This document shows, in pieces, positions 46,001 to 57,213 of a stretch of 64,000 nucleotides of DNA. How positions within the stretch are numbered: the first letter of the stretch is position 1; the number at the start of each line of letters is the position of its first letter. Origin of the DNA: Microthyrium microscopicum (lineage: Eukaryota; Ascomycota; Dothideomycetes; Microthyriales; Microthyriaceae). The stretch covers positions 489,736-553,735 of the forward strand of contig MU004231.1 of assembly GCA_010405405.1 (NCBI GenBank), given 5' to 3'. The notes beneath the pieces are model-generated. The model saw nothing but the letters and a program-made list of their open reading frames with translations, ran no database searches and was not told the DNA's origin. A program made the translations under genes and the position numbers.

Positions 46001-49000
46001 GCGAACAAACAACCTCCTTCGATGGCTAAGATTGATCGACGACCTAATAGCCCGAACTCTTGCTCTGCGGGCCGACAATCCGGACTTTCTAGAATGTATT
46101 GACGCTGATCAAGTGAAACGATCCATGAGCTCACTTGCTTCACTTTGCAGTCTCCTCCATTCTTCCCGCTTGTTGGATGATCAAGTCAGTGTTGGATCGC
46201 TTCAGACTCCTGGACCAAGCAATCGAGGACATGCTGTATTTGCAAATCTTTCTGCTCGGATGAACGACATGAATCTTCGAGCATGGACGTTGCAGTATCT
46301 CTTGTTGAAAGATGCAATTGAACAGTACTCGGAAATGTTCCCTGCGCCTTCTGAAGATCGACTAAGCTTCTTGAGAGCAATACATTTCTCCACAGGAACC
46401 CGAGGCGTCTGCAACTCTGCTAACAAATTACTCCTGAAGCTAGAAAAGGATGAACTACTCGAATTGTCCGATCTACCAGATGCTAGCCTCGAGTTATGCC
46501 AAGTGCTATATGATCTCTATGGGTTAAAATGCTTCCAGCATGCCCTGGATATGGTTGACCACGAGTGCATCGATCTAGAGACCCTTAGTCGCAAAGAAGC
46601 TTTGAAAATACTGGGATTTATGCTGGTACAGGCCGACAAATATTCCATCAAGGACTTACCCAAGACAGATCTGAAGGTGGCTATCGATAGAGTTCAGGAA
46701 GCTCTAGGAAAGCCTCGACCTTCAGAAAGTGCTGTGATGAACAAGAAGATTTGCAGCGGCTTCATTAAAGGTCCCGTCAATCCTTTGAATTTATACAACG
46801 GTTTCAAGGGAAACCTATCTCTTCCATCCAAAGCCATGACTGCTGCCGAAAATCCGGTAGCTGCAACAGGCTGGTATTTTCTCCTCGGAAACATCTCCCT
46901 CAATAAATTCCGCTCCCAAAAGCGTCTCACGGCCGGCTCGACTGAAGATTTGGACGCTGCAGCAGCCTATTTCCTCGAAGACCTCCAATATTCTACTGAA
47001 CAGTGGCAGACTTGGTATCGTCTTGGCCAAACCTACGACACCCACGTCGAAGAATGCGTCTCCTGGAGCGCCGAGAAGATCAATGGTCAAACGAATGAAA
47101 TCAACGCTTACCAGCGCCATGCAATCAATTGCTATGCCATGGCTGTTTCTTGCGTCGTTCGCCACGGCATTGGTGAAGAATCAACCAAAGTCGCTGAGAC
47201 GGTTAGTCAGCTCTTTTCCGACTTTGGCACTCGCATCTATGCTTCGACTCGCGATCCCTTCTCCATGCGCGCCTTTCTCGTTCGCGAGAATGAGGAGAAG
47301 TTCTACAACCGTGTCTGGCCCGCCGGCGGTGCTCCTCCTCTTATGTACCGTGCGCCAGCCTTTACAACCATGAAGCTCTTTGGTGCATGGCGTTATTGTG
47401 CCAGCCTGTATCGTGAGGCAATCAAGCGTCGCCCAGACAAGTGGATGAACTACTTCATGCTAGGTAAATGTTTATGGAAGATGTTTACCGCCCCAGATGA
47501 GATGTCTGGCAAGCACAAGCCCACAGTCACCAGCATCACCGACACCTTCGTCCGCGCCATCGAAGCTTTACCCTCCACCGGCTCGCGCAAACAAGACCCG
47601 GTCATCGAACCACACTACAAGTTAGTCTCCATTGTCCACAAGCTCGTTAATCGCGGCGCTCTGGACGTAGAAGCTGGCAGCACAGTCCTCAGCGCAACAA
47701 ATTACGCGGATAAAGTCGCCCCTCCGGCTAACATGGATGGATGGGAAGGCTATATTCTCGCCATTCTCAAAAATCTTCGTAATGCGGATAAGGCCGGCTG
47801 GCACCATCGAATGACTGTGCGCGCAAGCCATATCATCTATGAAGGATCAGGCAAAGATTTGCTGGGAGCAATGGGCGCGCAGCATGAGTTGACACAACAG
47901 ACTTTTACAAAAACAATGGCCCTGCAGGTGTGGAAGCCGGAACATGAGCGGCCTGGTCGCCATTTTGTGTATACGACGCGATATGTGCGTTTCTTTATTG
48001 AATTGCTGGAGAAGACTGGTGATCGCGCCAACTATGAGTTGTTAGTACGGCGGTTGCGAAAGAAAGTCAACGATTACTGCGAGCACAAAGAGCTGTGGTT
48101 GGAGGTTGGTACCAAATACCTCAAGATGCTGAGACACGCGGCGGAGGTGCCAGTTGGCTACGAAGACATCATCTTCAAAACGATCAACCATGAAGAATTC
48201 CTGCAACGCGCAACAGCTCTGGATGACTGGTGTGCGAAAACGCCATCCAACAACACATTAGATCTTCTGCGCGAAGTCGTGGAGCTAAAGAAACTTAATG
48301 CCAGCTACATGAAAGGCGCGCCCATTGACGATCTCATGGCAGACATCTACGCCCAACTCTACCAAACCGTTGCCCTCACCCTCTCCATCGGCGCTGGCAG
48401 CAGTGTCAAAGCAGAAGCAGACGATGCAACAGGCATCGCTGAACCAAGCAGCAAATCCTCCGGGCGCGCAAAGGGCGTTGGCCGCCGCGAACTCACTAAG
48501 CGTGCGGAAGCGGCTGGCACGATGGCAGCACCGTTGAGTGCGCGCGCTACGGATAAGGAGACGCCGATGGATCGTTCGCTGTTGATGGTTAGACGGCCGC
48601 GTAATGGTAGTGAGCATGAGAGTGGGCCGGATGGTGCTAGTGGTGGTGGGGATGGGATTAGTGCAAAGGCGAGTGTGATGGATGATGCGGATGATGAGAG
48701 TGAGTTGAGTGATATTGAGGAGCCGGAAGACATTGAGGATATTAAGGATAGTCTCAATTCTCCGCTGCGTAAGGCGCTGGAGGCTGAGCAGGCAGCTCGG
48801 GAGCAGGAGGAGCATGAGGATGAGGAAGAGGAGGAAGAAGGTGATGAAGAGCAAGGTAATGAAGGGCAATTTGATGGAGAGGAAGGTGATGGCGAGGAAA
48901 TGGAAGAGGAGCACGATGGAGAAGATCACGGCGAGCACAACGAAGAAGAGGATCACAATGAACAGGAAGAAGACCATGAGGAAGAAGAAGAAGAGGATGC

Positions 49001-49112
49001 AGACGAACAAGAAGAAGATCAAGCAGAGGGCGATATTGGAGATGATGAAGATATCGTTATGGAGGATGCTGAAGACAAGGCTGAGGCCGAGGCTGAACAA
49101 AGTGAGCACTAG
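43094..49112 (+). CDS. HIR3: histone transcription regulator 3 homologue (HIR complex, Hir3/CABIN1)
   Basis: The main exon runs 43149-49112. It opens with ATFRAHNIDYESDASEVED, the usual Hir3 N-terminus, right after an AG acceptor (ATAG). A minimal model has a first exon holding only ATG (43094-43096) and a 52-nt intron with donor GTTTAT, giving about 1988 residues, a normal length for fungal Hir3. TPR-like helices fill the protein (for example YKNHGQFILDVLCHRIRE, DVDLWRRTAQVARWAGSVRI, AYQRHAINCYAMAVSCV). The C-terminal 150 residues are an extremely acidic Glu/Asp tail (EDEEEEEEGDEEQ type), fitting a histone chaperone. With Hir1/Hir2/Hpc2, Hir3 deposits H3-H4 independently of replication and represses histone genes. 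The start codon is the uncertain part; an unspliced start at the ATG near 43533 would lose conserved residues. Confidence 0.88.
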
Positions 49113-49937
49113 TTGGGATTACCGCCTGATTTACGCCGGCCAGCTTGATGGCTCTTCGGCGATTGTTGGCGAGGCAGTGCATAGAAGCGATGTCGGTATG
49201 GTTAGAAGTACCTCAAGTGTTTCCAGGATGCCATGGAATATCAATAATTATTTTTGCAAGTCGTCGTCATGAAACTTATGGGACCGGCCCGTTTTCGGAA
49301 CAAATGTTTAAGCGCAGGCACCGGTTTTTGGGTTATCAAGTGTCATGATATTTAATTTGGAGTGTGATGGTACCTATGTCACGGACTACCCTCTGGTAAT
49401 AAAGTGTGGAGAGATATTGATGGAGTTTATAGAGGACTGGGCATTTGATGTCTCGTTGATAGTAGAAACAGTTCTTAAGGGGGGAAACAGGCGAATTAGA
49501 GGCTTTGCAACTGAAACGCATCTGACCCCTGGCCCCTTGCCGTTGCTCTTGCCAGGCTTGGAAAGACCAAAGCTAAATGGTAGTGGTGGGTGGCTCTTGC
49601 CGCGCAAAAATGTCAGTGCTTCGTGCCTGCCCCAAGTGTGGTTTGCGACTGCCGCCCGGAAGCTGGTCGGTGGTTGTGACTTCCTTGGCTGAACTCCACC
49701 ATTCACTCTTTCTGTCTTTGTGCTGCATTCATCAACCATCCTTTCTCATCATCTATCCTTTGCGCCCCAGCAACTACCACCTCTCCTATTCCTCTCTCGC
49801 TACTTTCTGTCCCATCTTCTCCTCTCGTCGCCAATACACACATATATCCTCGTCTCTCGTCCATCGCCGCAAAGCTCTGCCTGCTGGGCCATACCGAGCC
49901 CCACGTGTCCTTCTCACCACATGTAGCCGCCCGCGCC
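49113..49937. other. intergenic region with CT-rich leader
   Basis: 3' side of HIR3 and promoter of the NIPA gene. The stretch from about 49700 to 49930 is strongly pyrimidine-rich with few ATGs, as in many fungal 5' leaders. Open frames here (49345-49692 and others) are not supported by any motif. Confidence 0.5.
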
Positions 49938-51422
49938 ATGGTCCAAGATAAATACGTCGGCCTTATACTGGCCGTCGTCGCCAACCTCGCCATCGGTCCG
50001 TCTACTCTTACTTGCCTCCTCTCATAGTCTAACAGTCCATACAGGCTCGAGTTTCGTAATCACAAAAAAGGGCCTCAACGAAGCTGCCGAGCATCATGGC
50101 TTCGAGGGTGAAGGCTTCAAATACATGCAGCGGCCGCTCTGGTGGGCTGGCATCATCGTTATGGTTATAGGCGAAGTCGCAAATTTTGCAGCATACGCTT
50201 TCGCTCCAGCTATTCTGGTTACACCTTTGGGAGCATTGAGTGTATTGATGGGGTACGTACGCGGTTTGGAACAACAAGGGGAATGATACGCAATTGTGGC
50301 GCATTGGCTGACTTTATCTTTCTCCACATTATAGAGCGGTACTTGGAACATACTTTCTCAATGAGAAACTCGGACTGTTGGGCAAGATCGGATGCGCAAT
50401 CTGTTTACTCGGCTCGATTATTATTGTGCTTCATGCACCACCGGATCCAGAGATTGAGACTATCGATCAAATCCTCGATTACGCTATCCAGCCTGGCTTT
50501 CTATTCTACTGCACTGTCATGACGGTATTCTGCGCCGTGATGATCTACAAAGTGGCGCCAAAATACGGAAAGAAAAACCCGTTAATCTACCTATCGATAT
50601 GTAGCGGCGCTGGCTCTGTTTCGATCATGGCAATCAAGGCATTTGGCATTGCCGTGAAGCTAACGTTCGAGGGAAAGAATCAATTCACTCACGCATCGAC
50701 ATATGTGTTTTTGATAGTTACGGCAGTGTGTATCATGACACAAATGAACTACTTCAACAAAGCACTCAGCCAATTCAGCACCAACATGTAAGCTCCCGTA
50801 CTTATCAGCGCATAACATCTCATACTAATCCCTCACAAGTGTCAACCCGCTCTACTACGTAACGTTTACAACCGCCACTCTCTGCGCCTCCTTCATCATG
50901 TTCAAAGGCTTCAACACCGCCGACGCCGTCAATACCCTCTCCCTCCTCTGCGGTTTCCTCGTCATCTTCTCCGGCGTCTACCTCCTCAACCTCTCCCGCA
51001 AAGATCCCATCGGCGATACTCTCCTGGGCTCCGCCACCCCCGGCCGCACTGGCGGTTTCGAAGACTCCGCTATTCCTACAGACTCCATGACCGGCTTCGC
51101 CACCCGCCGTTCCATGCAATCACGCCGCTCTGGCGAGAACAACAGACACTCACGCTCCCATTCGTGGGGATCCAACGCAAACGATCAACAAGCGCTCATG
51201 CACGACTTTACCCTCGACGACCTCGCAGACGATAGCGCCGAAGAGTATGAGCTCAAGATTAACGGCAACGGAAAAATACCGGACGAAGAGAACGGGCTAG
51301 GTCGACCACCGCATTCGACTGTGCCGCGGTTAAGTGGCAGTGGGCGCGCGAGAAGGGAGGGTGCAGTGAATAAGGCGCCGACAACACGGACAACTTTTGA
51401 ACGCTCGCCGACAGGTCAATAG
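49938..51422 (+). CDS. NIPA-type magnesium transporter (DUF803)
   Basis: Four exons (49938-49995, 50045-50252, 50335-50787, 50840-51422) give 433 residues. The start MVQDKYVGLILAVVANLAIG continues after the intron as SSFVITKKGLNEA, the classic NIPA opening. Conserved blocks follow: PLWWAGIIVMVIGEVANFAAY, APAILVTPLGALSVLMGAVL, LNEKLGLLGKIGC, IIVLHAPPD, YLSICSGAGSVSIMAIKAFGI, NKALSQFSTNIVNPLYYVTF and FSGVYLLNL. About nine membrane helices are followed by a Ser/Arg-rich cytosolic tail of 150 residues. NIPA proteins carry Mg2+ (and other divalent cations) at the plasma membrane or endosomes. The exon junctions fall at conserved places and the frame is kept throughout. Confidence 0.93.
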
Positions 51423-52740
51423 CGCCCTTTTGGCTACATTTTTGGATTTTTTTGTTATATTAGACAGAGCTACGCTGCGACACAAGGGAGGACTTGGATT
51501 AAAGACTACCCCAGCTCACCACGACCCTATGGGGTGCGAGCATATGACGGCGTTTTTTGGGATCGAAGCGAGATATGCTTCTGGCTGGATAAGCTGGACA
51601 AAGCTGGGGCCTTGGATATTTTGAAGATACTTGAGTATTTTACCTGCTATTGTTTACTCCAAGCAAAAAAGTGTTGTCGCCCCATGCCTCTTCCGGGGCC
51701 CTTTAACTTGGATAAACCGGAAGGACTAAGGTCGGAATTGCCATATGCTCTGGGTAGCACCGCCAGGATAAACGATAAACTGGATTTTTATATCACAATC
51801 TACACTGAACGACTTGGCTGTTTTGAATGGTGTATGTCCAAGAGGTCGGACAAGGTGGTAAAATGGGCAGTGTACGAGTAGCTGTATTTGTTGGAAATGC
51901 ATAATGGGTCTACGAATACATTTTACAACCTTCAATATCTCTCCACTCCCGTACAGTGCATGCTCTTCAGTCTAGAATACCCTCAACCATCATCGCGGAA
52001 GTAAAAGTAAACATGAATGTATGGCGATATTACATTATCATTTAAAGAAGTAATGCTACTAAAGGAAATACTTTTGTGTCTGTATCAAAATGATAGGACG
52101 AACCGACTATAGTCTACTGTATCGTTTGAAACGGAACTATAAAACAAAAACATATGCGTAAAAAGTGCTGCGCATCCTTTCTTTCCGAGCCTCCTATGCG
52201 GTGGGGGGTATCTTAATTCATAACCCAGCACCAGTAACTCCGAAAATGACCGATGAAAAGCAAGTAACAAGCAGAAAAAACCCCATGTACCGTACTCATA
52301 TGAGATGGAAAACGCCATATGCTATGTTCAACTTGGAGCTGAAAATGTGGTTGTTGAGCGACGGAATGCAGGGAGTTTGAAGGATGACATTAGTGAGCGA
52401 CGTGGACTTGTGCTATCAGAGTCTAGTATGGAGGGTAGTTTGAGTTTGGGATGAAATCTGGGGTTGGTGGGTAGTTGGGAGGTGATGACTGGTGGTCGTG
52501 GGGAGTGCTGTTCCAAGATCTTGGAGGTGTTGAGCGTAAGATGGCAGCTCTAGCCGGCCCATTATAGCTACGACAAGGATGTTGTCCCATGCTTGAATGA
52601 AAATGAGGGATCCCAGTATTCGGCAATTGAGATAGAAATTGGGGTGGCACATGGTAGGGAAAATACTGTGACGGAGGGATGAAGTTAATGCCAAATCGTT
52701 GAGAGGGATAGCCAGAGCCACATGACTGACCCGAGATGTT
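51423..52740. other. convergent intergenic region
   Basis: This holds the 3' ends of the NIPA gene (+) and the forkhead gene (-). The stretch 52423-52740 on the minus strand stays open, in frame with the forkhead gene beyond its stop codon (see findings). No other gene was recognised. Confidence 0.45.
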
Positions 52741-55700
52741 CTACTGTGGGTTAGTCGGAGGGACAGAGGCTTGTTTCTTATTGGCATCTTGTGACTCTGC
52801 ATCTTCTGTTTCGTCGATACTCCGCTTACGAGATGTTGTTGGTGGAGTAATGGCTTCAACGTCTGGGCGCGGGGCCGAGTGAGTAGGCGAGTCAATGGCT
52901 GCCCGAACCTGATCAGCAAGGGAGGGAGCATTGGCAGAGAAGCTGGGAGGACCATAATCTGAGGGAGCGGTAGGCGTATTAGATACTCGCGCTCCGAAGC
53001 CAAAGGGTTGAGGTGTTGCCGATGAGCTTCCAGTGAACCCATTTGGCGTAGCATTAGCTTGAGGCACCGGGGAAGGATTGGGCGGTTTTGACGAGCCTAC
53101 AACAGTTGTTGTAACACTCGCAGCAGTAGCGGAGGCATTTGCAATGGCAGCAGTGGGTAGCGCTGCTGTAGGCGTGTGAAGACCAAATGCATTTGACCGA
53201 GCAAACGTGTCGGGCAGAGCAGAGCTACCAAACGATCTGGATGTGTTGGATCGAGGTTGACTTTGCTCCACGCAACGTCGGAATTGATCAATAATCGACA
53301 TTTCAGCATCTTCAATGGGCTTGTCAATCATCTGATCCGGATCCAGGACACGAGCAACGGCGTTCTTCACTATTCGATTAGCCTGGTTCATTGAGATTTC
53401 CTGATTGTCTCGAAAGCTATTGGTGAACACGGTGATGAAGGTATCAATCACATCACGACTAGGTCGTGGTTGTGGTGGCCTCGGCGTCATTGTTGGCGGT
53501 TGTTGAGTTTTGGCTGTTGATGGAGGGAGGCGGTTCTGTGTGTTTGAGGATAGTGGCGGGGGATGATATGATGTGCTTGGTCCGGAAGCGATGGGATACC
53601 CTACTGGAGCGTTGGTCACGCCGGTTCTTGCCTGATAATTTGGAGGTCTTGAAGCATTTGAGGCATTTGCGTGAGCGAATGGGGGAGGTTGGAAGGACTG
53701 TCTAGGAGGATGTTGCCCCTGCATGGGATATCCTGTAGCAGGAGCGCCATTCGCCATATTTGGGTACGATCCAGGATGAGACGCGTTGTAGCCAGAATAA
53801 CCTGCTGCCACAGGAGGATGATGGGGTGGATGGAACTGGGGAGGTGTTGTTTTTCTCTTCTTCTCCTTCAGAGACTCGAGAGTAATACCGGGACTCACAG
53901 CCCACAACCAACCTTTGCCATCACGTTCAACCTTTTGGAATGTTTTGCCCTGCCCTAAGTTGTGACGAACGCTGCTTTGCCAACCAGTTGTTCCAGCGCA
54001 AAACTTGAAGTATGGGTATTTCTGTTCAATGGCGGCATATATCTGTTGCAAGTTCATCTTCTGTTCTGGGTGGGCCTGAAGAATTTGATAGATGACGATG
54101 ATGTAATTCTCCGTAGGTCTTGCAAGCTCCTCTGGAGTATAGTCTTCCATCTTGCGTTCTGGGGGAGGCGTATGTTCAGGACGAGAAGATTTGGCTTTGG
54201 ATCCCTCCTTTGTTGTAGCATCCCCATCAACTACCAACTCGCCTTTAGAGTTTTTTCTATCCTTGTCTGCTTTCCGGCTCTCGGCAATTCTCGCAAGAAT
54301 TTCTTCGGGTTTCAATTTGCCGTCCGGATCACTATCTTTGTAGGCTTTCAAAAGCGACTGTCGTTCTCGTTTGGACATCACGCCGTCCTTTGGTGGTCGG
54401 CCAGGTCCCTTCTTCTTGGCCGGAACTACAGCACCTAATGGAAAGCCCTCGATATTGATGTGCTTCCCATTGATGAGTGCAACATCTCGAGATATTAGTG
54501 GTGCAGCATCTTGTTTGTCCTTGTCACTTGCGCCTTTCTTGTCGGCTTTGGTAGAGTTTTCAGCACCTGCTGGGGGGGCGTCCACATCAGGCGAAACTCG
54601 TGCCATAGGTTTCTTGCCTTCTTTGTTGCTCTGAGTCTTGGTTTTGTGCTTTTGGGTAAGCTTTAATTTGACCTTTTGTGGCGGCGATTTTTGTGATGGA
54701 ATTCCATGATTCTTTTTCCCAGGCTTTTTCTCGGATGTTCTGCCTACCTTGGCAAGGACAGGATCAGCTTGTTCATTCTCCTCCTGGGCATCCTCGGACT
54801 CGACACTTTCTTGAAGATCGTCAGAGTCTGACAATTCCTCGTCAAACTCATGATAATGATATCTCTCCTCATCATAATCAATGGACGAATCATCTGAGGA
54901 GCTGTTGATCTCTGCTTCGACATTTTGTCCATGCCTATCTTCGAACATGGTGTTGACACGGGATGGTTGCGTGCCCTCAATCGATTCTTCGTCGTCATCA
55001 TCCTCAATGTTTGGAAGATTGAACGTAAACGGAATGTCTGCGATCTGGAGTTTATCATTATTGCTCAGCGACACCGCTCCGCCCTGGGGCTCAAGATGAC
55101 CATTGACAAGCACACCATTTCGGCCCAAAACGTGAAGTTCAAAACAGCCCAAGCTTGGATTGAACTCGATCTTGACATGCTGTCGTGATACGCCAGTGGT
55201 AGCCAAGAACGGGTCACCAGGATCTTTGTGGCTATGGACACTAACAAATGGAACTTTATTCGAGGTGGCTGCGGCGTCGGTTTTCTTTGGCTCCATGAGT
55301 TCAAGTTGTGTTTTCAGAGTCAAAGCGTGGTGTGAGATCGCAAGGTCAGACTGAGGAGTGTCGTTTAGTGGTGATTTCGGTGCATCAGCTTTCGGCGAAG
55401 TTGGTGCATCAGCCTTTGGTGATTTCGGTGCTTCATCTTCTGCCAAAGGGAGTACCTCATCTTTTGGTGATGTTGGCGCATCGGCATCTGGTAAAGTGGC
55501 TGCTTCGTCTTGTGGCAATGTTGGTGCATCAGCTTCTGGCAAAGCTCGAGGAGACTGGTGTGGTGATTGAGATCTTGAAGGATGGACGGGTATTTCGTCT
55601 GGTATTTCTTCTGCGTCGACTTGTATTGTTGCGGGATTTGTATCGAGAGGAAGTGGTTCAAAGTGGCCGAATCCCGAATAATTGAGACCAGCGAATTGAT

Positions 55701-56679
55701 GAACCAGAGCGGAATTGTGGGCCTGAGCAACACGATAGGCAGACATATCGCGGCCTATAATGACAGATGGTTTGACCATGATATAATGAGCGTCGGCGAA
55801 ACTCAACATGGCATAGCCTTGCTGGTTATCATCATCGGAATCACTCAAGGGGCTGTCGGAGGCCATTGCTTGATCATGCTCGTGGGCATGATCGTAGAGC
55901 GCCATGATATCGCCGGGTTTGTTTTGATTCGGGGTGATATGTCCGGGAGAGTTGTAAGACATGGAGGGAATGTGGGTGGGATCTTGATGGTGCTGGTGCA
56001 GGCTGCGTTCATGGAAGTAGCGCTCAGTCCTTTTCCTGGAGAAGTAAGAGCGGTGGAGGGGGTCGTCAAAAGGAGGGAAGGAGCGAGTGGAGTGATCTAG
56101 GTCGAGAAGGTACGTTTTGGTTGTTATGTATGGGCCCTTCCAGAGGAAGGTGCGGGTGGAGGAGGTGAGGTTAGCAGCATAAGCTCGCTCGTGCTTGCCT
56201 CCCCGTGCCCGTCCTCCTGCAAACTTGAACTTGCCAACCTTAGGCGGGTTGTACCTGGGCAATTGATAGTCGTGGTGGCAGATAGGATCGTCCACGTGTT
56301 TCTTGTTGCAGTATTTGGAAAGACCGTAGCTGTGAAATGGACACTCAATGCAGTAGTGAGCATTCTTCCTTTCAGCCTCTCCGAAGGTTATGCTGCAGTT
56401 TTTGCACTGTCTTTTCAGACGTCGGTCCCAGCGCCGAGCCACTTCCGCTGTCACCCACTCCCCCGCTCCATCCGGCTTAGCGCTGTCGAACGGGATCTTC
56501 ACTAGCCCCTGCAAGTGCAAGCTGAGCGGGTTTATCGTGTCAGGCTTGGCAAGCGGAGTGGGTACTGGTAGGGGCTCGTTCCACGTCCCTCCTTCCAAAA
56601 ACTGTAACCATTTTGATGCTTTATCTGTATTCGCAAACAACGCTTGCTCATCAGAGATTGTAAGCTCCAGTGGCTCCAT
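52741..56679 (-). CDS. forkhead/FHA transcription factor, Fhl1-like
   Basis: One exon of 1312 codons from ATG 56679. An unusual N-terminal part has a Cys/His-rich cluster at residues 92-136 (CxxC, CxxC, YCNKKH, CHH). The FHA domain is split: the first strands GYAMLSFADAHYIMVKPSVI with IGR (288-310) are separated by about 165 residues from TGVSRQHVKIEF, VLGRNGVLVNG and LQIADIPFTF (495-553). Acidic and Lys-rich linkers follow, with an AT-hook-like KKKGPGRPPKDG (about 756-766). The forkhead domain is at 854-930 (RPTENYIIVIYQILQAHP, GWQSSVRHNLGQGKTFQKVE, GKGWLWAV). FHA plus forkhead is the layout of Fhl1, which with Ifh1 controls ribosomal-protein genes in yeast. The C-terminus is Pro/Ala/Ser-rich and ends after a KRSIDETEDAE motif. 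Fhl1 orthology is likely; the targets in this fungus are inference. Confidence 0.87.
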   Translation of the reverse strand: MEPLELTISDEQALFANTDKASKWLQFLEGGTWNEPLPVPTPLAKPDTINPLSLHLQGLVKIPFDSAKPDGAGEWVTAEVARRWDRRLKRQCKNCSITFGEAERKNAHYCIECPFHSYGLSKYCNKKHVDDPICHHDYQLPRYNPPKVGKFKFAGGRARGGKHERAYAANLTSSTRTFLWKGPYITTKTYLLDLDHSTRSFPPFDDPLHRSYFSRKRTERYFHERSLHQHHQDPTHIPSMSYNSPGHITPNQNKPGDIMALYDHAHEHDQAMASDSPLSDSDDDNQQGYAMLSFADAHYIMVKPSVIIGRDMSAYRVAQAHNSALVHQFAGLNYSGFGHFEPLPLDTNPATIQVDAEEIPDEIPVHPSRSQSPHQSPRALPEADAPTLPQDEAATLPDADAPTSPKDEVLPLAEDEAPKSPKADAPTSPKADAPKSPLNDTPQSDLAISHHALTLKTQLELMEPKKTDAAATSNKVPFVSVHSHKDPGDPFLATTGVSRQHVKIEFNPSLGCFELHVLGRNGVLVNGHLEPQGGAVSLSNNDKLQIADIPFTFNLPNIEDDDDEESIEGTQPSRVNTMFEDRHGQNVEAEINSSSDDSSIDYDEERYHYHEFDEELSDSDDLQESVESEDAQEENEQADPVLAKVGRTSEKKPGKKNHGIPSQKSPPQKVKLKLTQKHKTKTQSNKEGKKPMARVSPDVDAPPAGAENSTKADKKGASDKDKQDAAPLISRDVALINGKHINIEGFPLGAVVPAKKKGPGRPPKDGVMSKRERQSLLKAYKDSDPDGKLKPEEILARIAESRKADKDRKNSKGELVVDGDATTKEGSKAKSSRPEHTPPPERKMEDYTPEELARPTENYIIVIYQILQAHPEQKMNLQQIYAAIEQKYPYFKFCAGTTGWQSSVRHNLGQGKTFQKVERDGKGWLWAVSPGITLESLKEKKRKTTPPQFHPPHHPPVAAGYSGYNASHPGSYPNMANGAPATGYPMQGQHPPRQSFQPPPFAHANASNASRPPNYQARTGVTNAPVGYPIASGPSTSYHPPPLSSNTQNRLPPSTAKTQQPPTMTPRPPQPRPSRDVIDTFITVFTNSFRDNQEISMNQANRIVKNAVARVLDPDQMIDKPIEDAEMSIIDQFRRCVEQSQPRSNTSRSFGSSALPDTFARSNAFGLHTPTAALPTAAIANASATAASVTTTVVGSSKPPNPSPVPQANATPNGFTGSSSATPQPFGFGARVSNTPTAPSDYGPPSFSANAPSLADQVRAAIDSPTHSAPRPDVEAITPPTTSRKRSIDETEDAESQDANKKQASVPPTNPQ
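55375..55550 (-). repeat. ~30-bp repeats in the FHA insertion
   Basis: Imperfect units encode (D/A)DAP(T/K)SPK-type repeats of about ten residues, residues 381-441 of the Fhl1-like protein. Copies differ by several bases but keep the frame. Confidence 0.75.
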
Positions 56680-57213
56680 CTCGTGCTGTGTAATATCTGC
56701 TCCTGCCTTATTAGATAAACAGTCCTACGCACTCATCTCCATTCGGCCGCAACTACTCCTCCAAGTAGAAGCACCGTAGGGGATTAACAGGATACAGCGG
56801 TGCAAACCAAAAGGTCTTTCACAAGAGCCTTCGACAGGAAGACATCTTCAAGAGCTGGGCTTCATTCAAGGACTGAGAGAGAACGAACATGGAACTTACA
56901 ATATAGTACAACGCTGACTTTTACTCTAAAGAAGAGTTCAATCGTGGATCAGTTGCGTAAGATCGCCGGCATTTTGAAAGCTACGCTGCAGTACTGTACA
57001 ACTGGGCAGTGTCAATTTTGAAGGCGGTGCGTGGACAGATTTATGGCCCAGACGACCAGAATATAAATACCTCAGCGGCCACTCTACATACAAGCCTGCA
57101 GTCTACCAAACTTTTCCAACCCAGCACTGGCTGTATAGGTCTGGACTATCAAACTCCGGTACGACTGCACTGGACTGCCAAATTTCATTCTCCATCGGGA
57201 TATTCCGTTCATC
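56680..57213. other. divergent promoter region
   Basis: The Fhl1-like gene (-) and the oxygenase gene (+) start 534 bases apart and probably share this region. Short open frames here have no support. Confidence 0.5.

Noticed and set aside
48285-49109. 274-codon minus-strand open frame rich in Leu/Phe/Ile
   Set aside because: It is the antisense of the Glu/Asp-rich tail of HIR3; GA-rich coding DNA opens a hydrophobic antisense frame by composition alone.
52416-53054. 212-codon minus-strand frame overlapping the forkhead gene end
   Set aside because: It is out of frame with the Fhl1-like protein and its composition is that of a shifted Pro/Gln-rich coding sequence.
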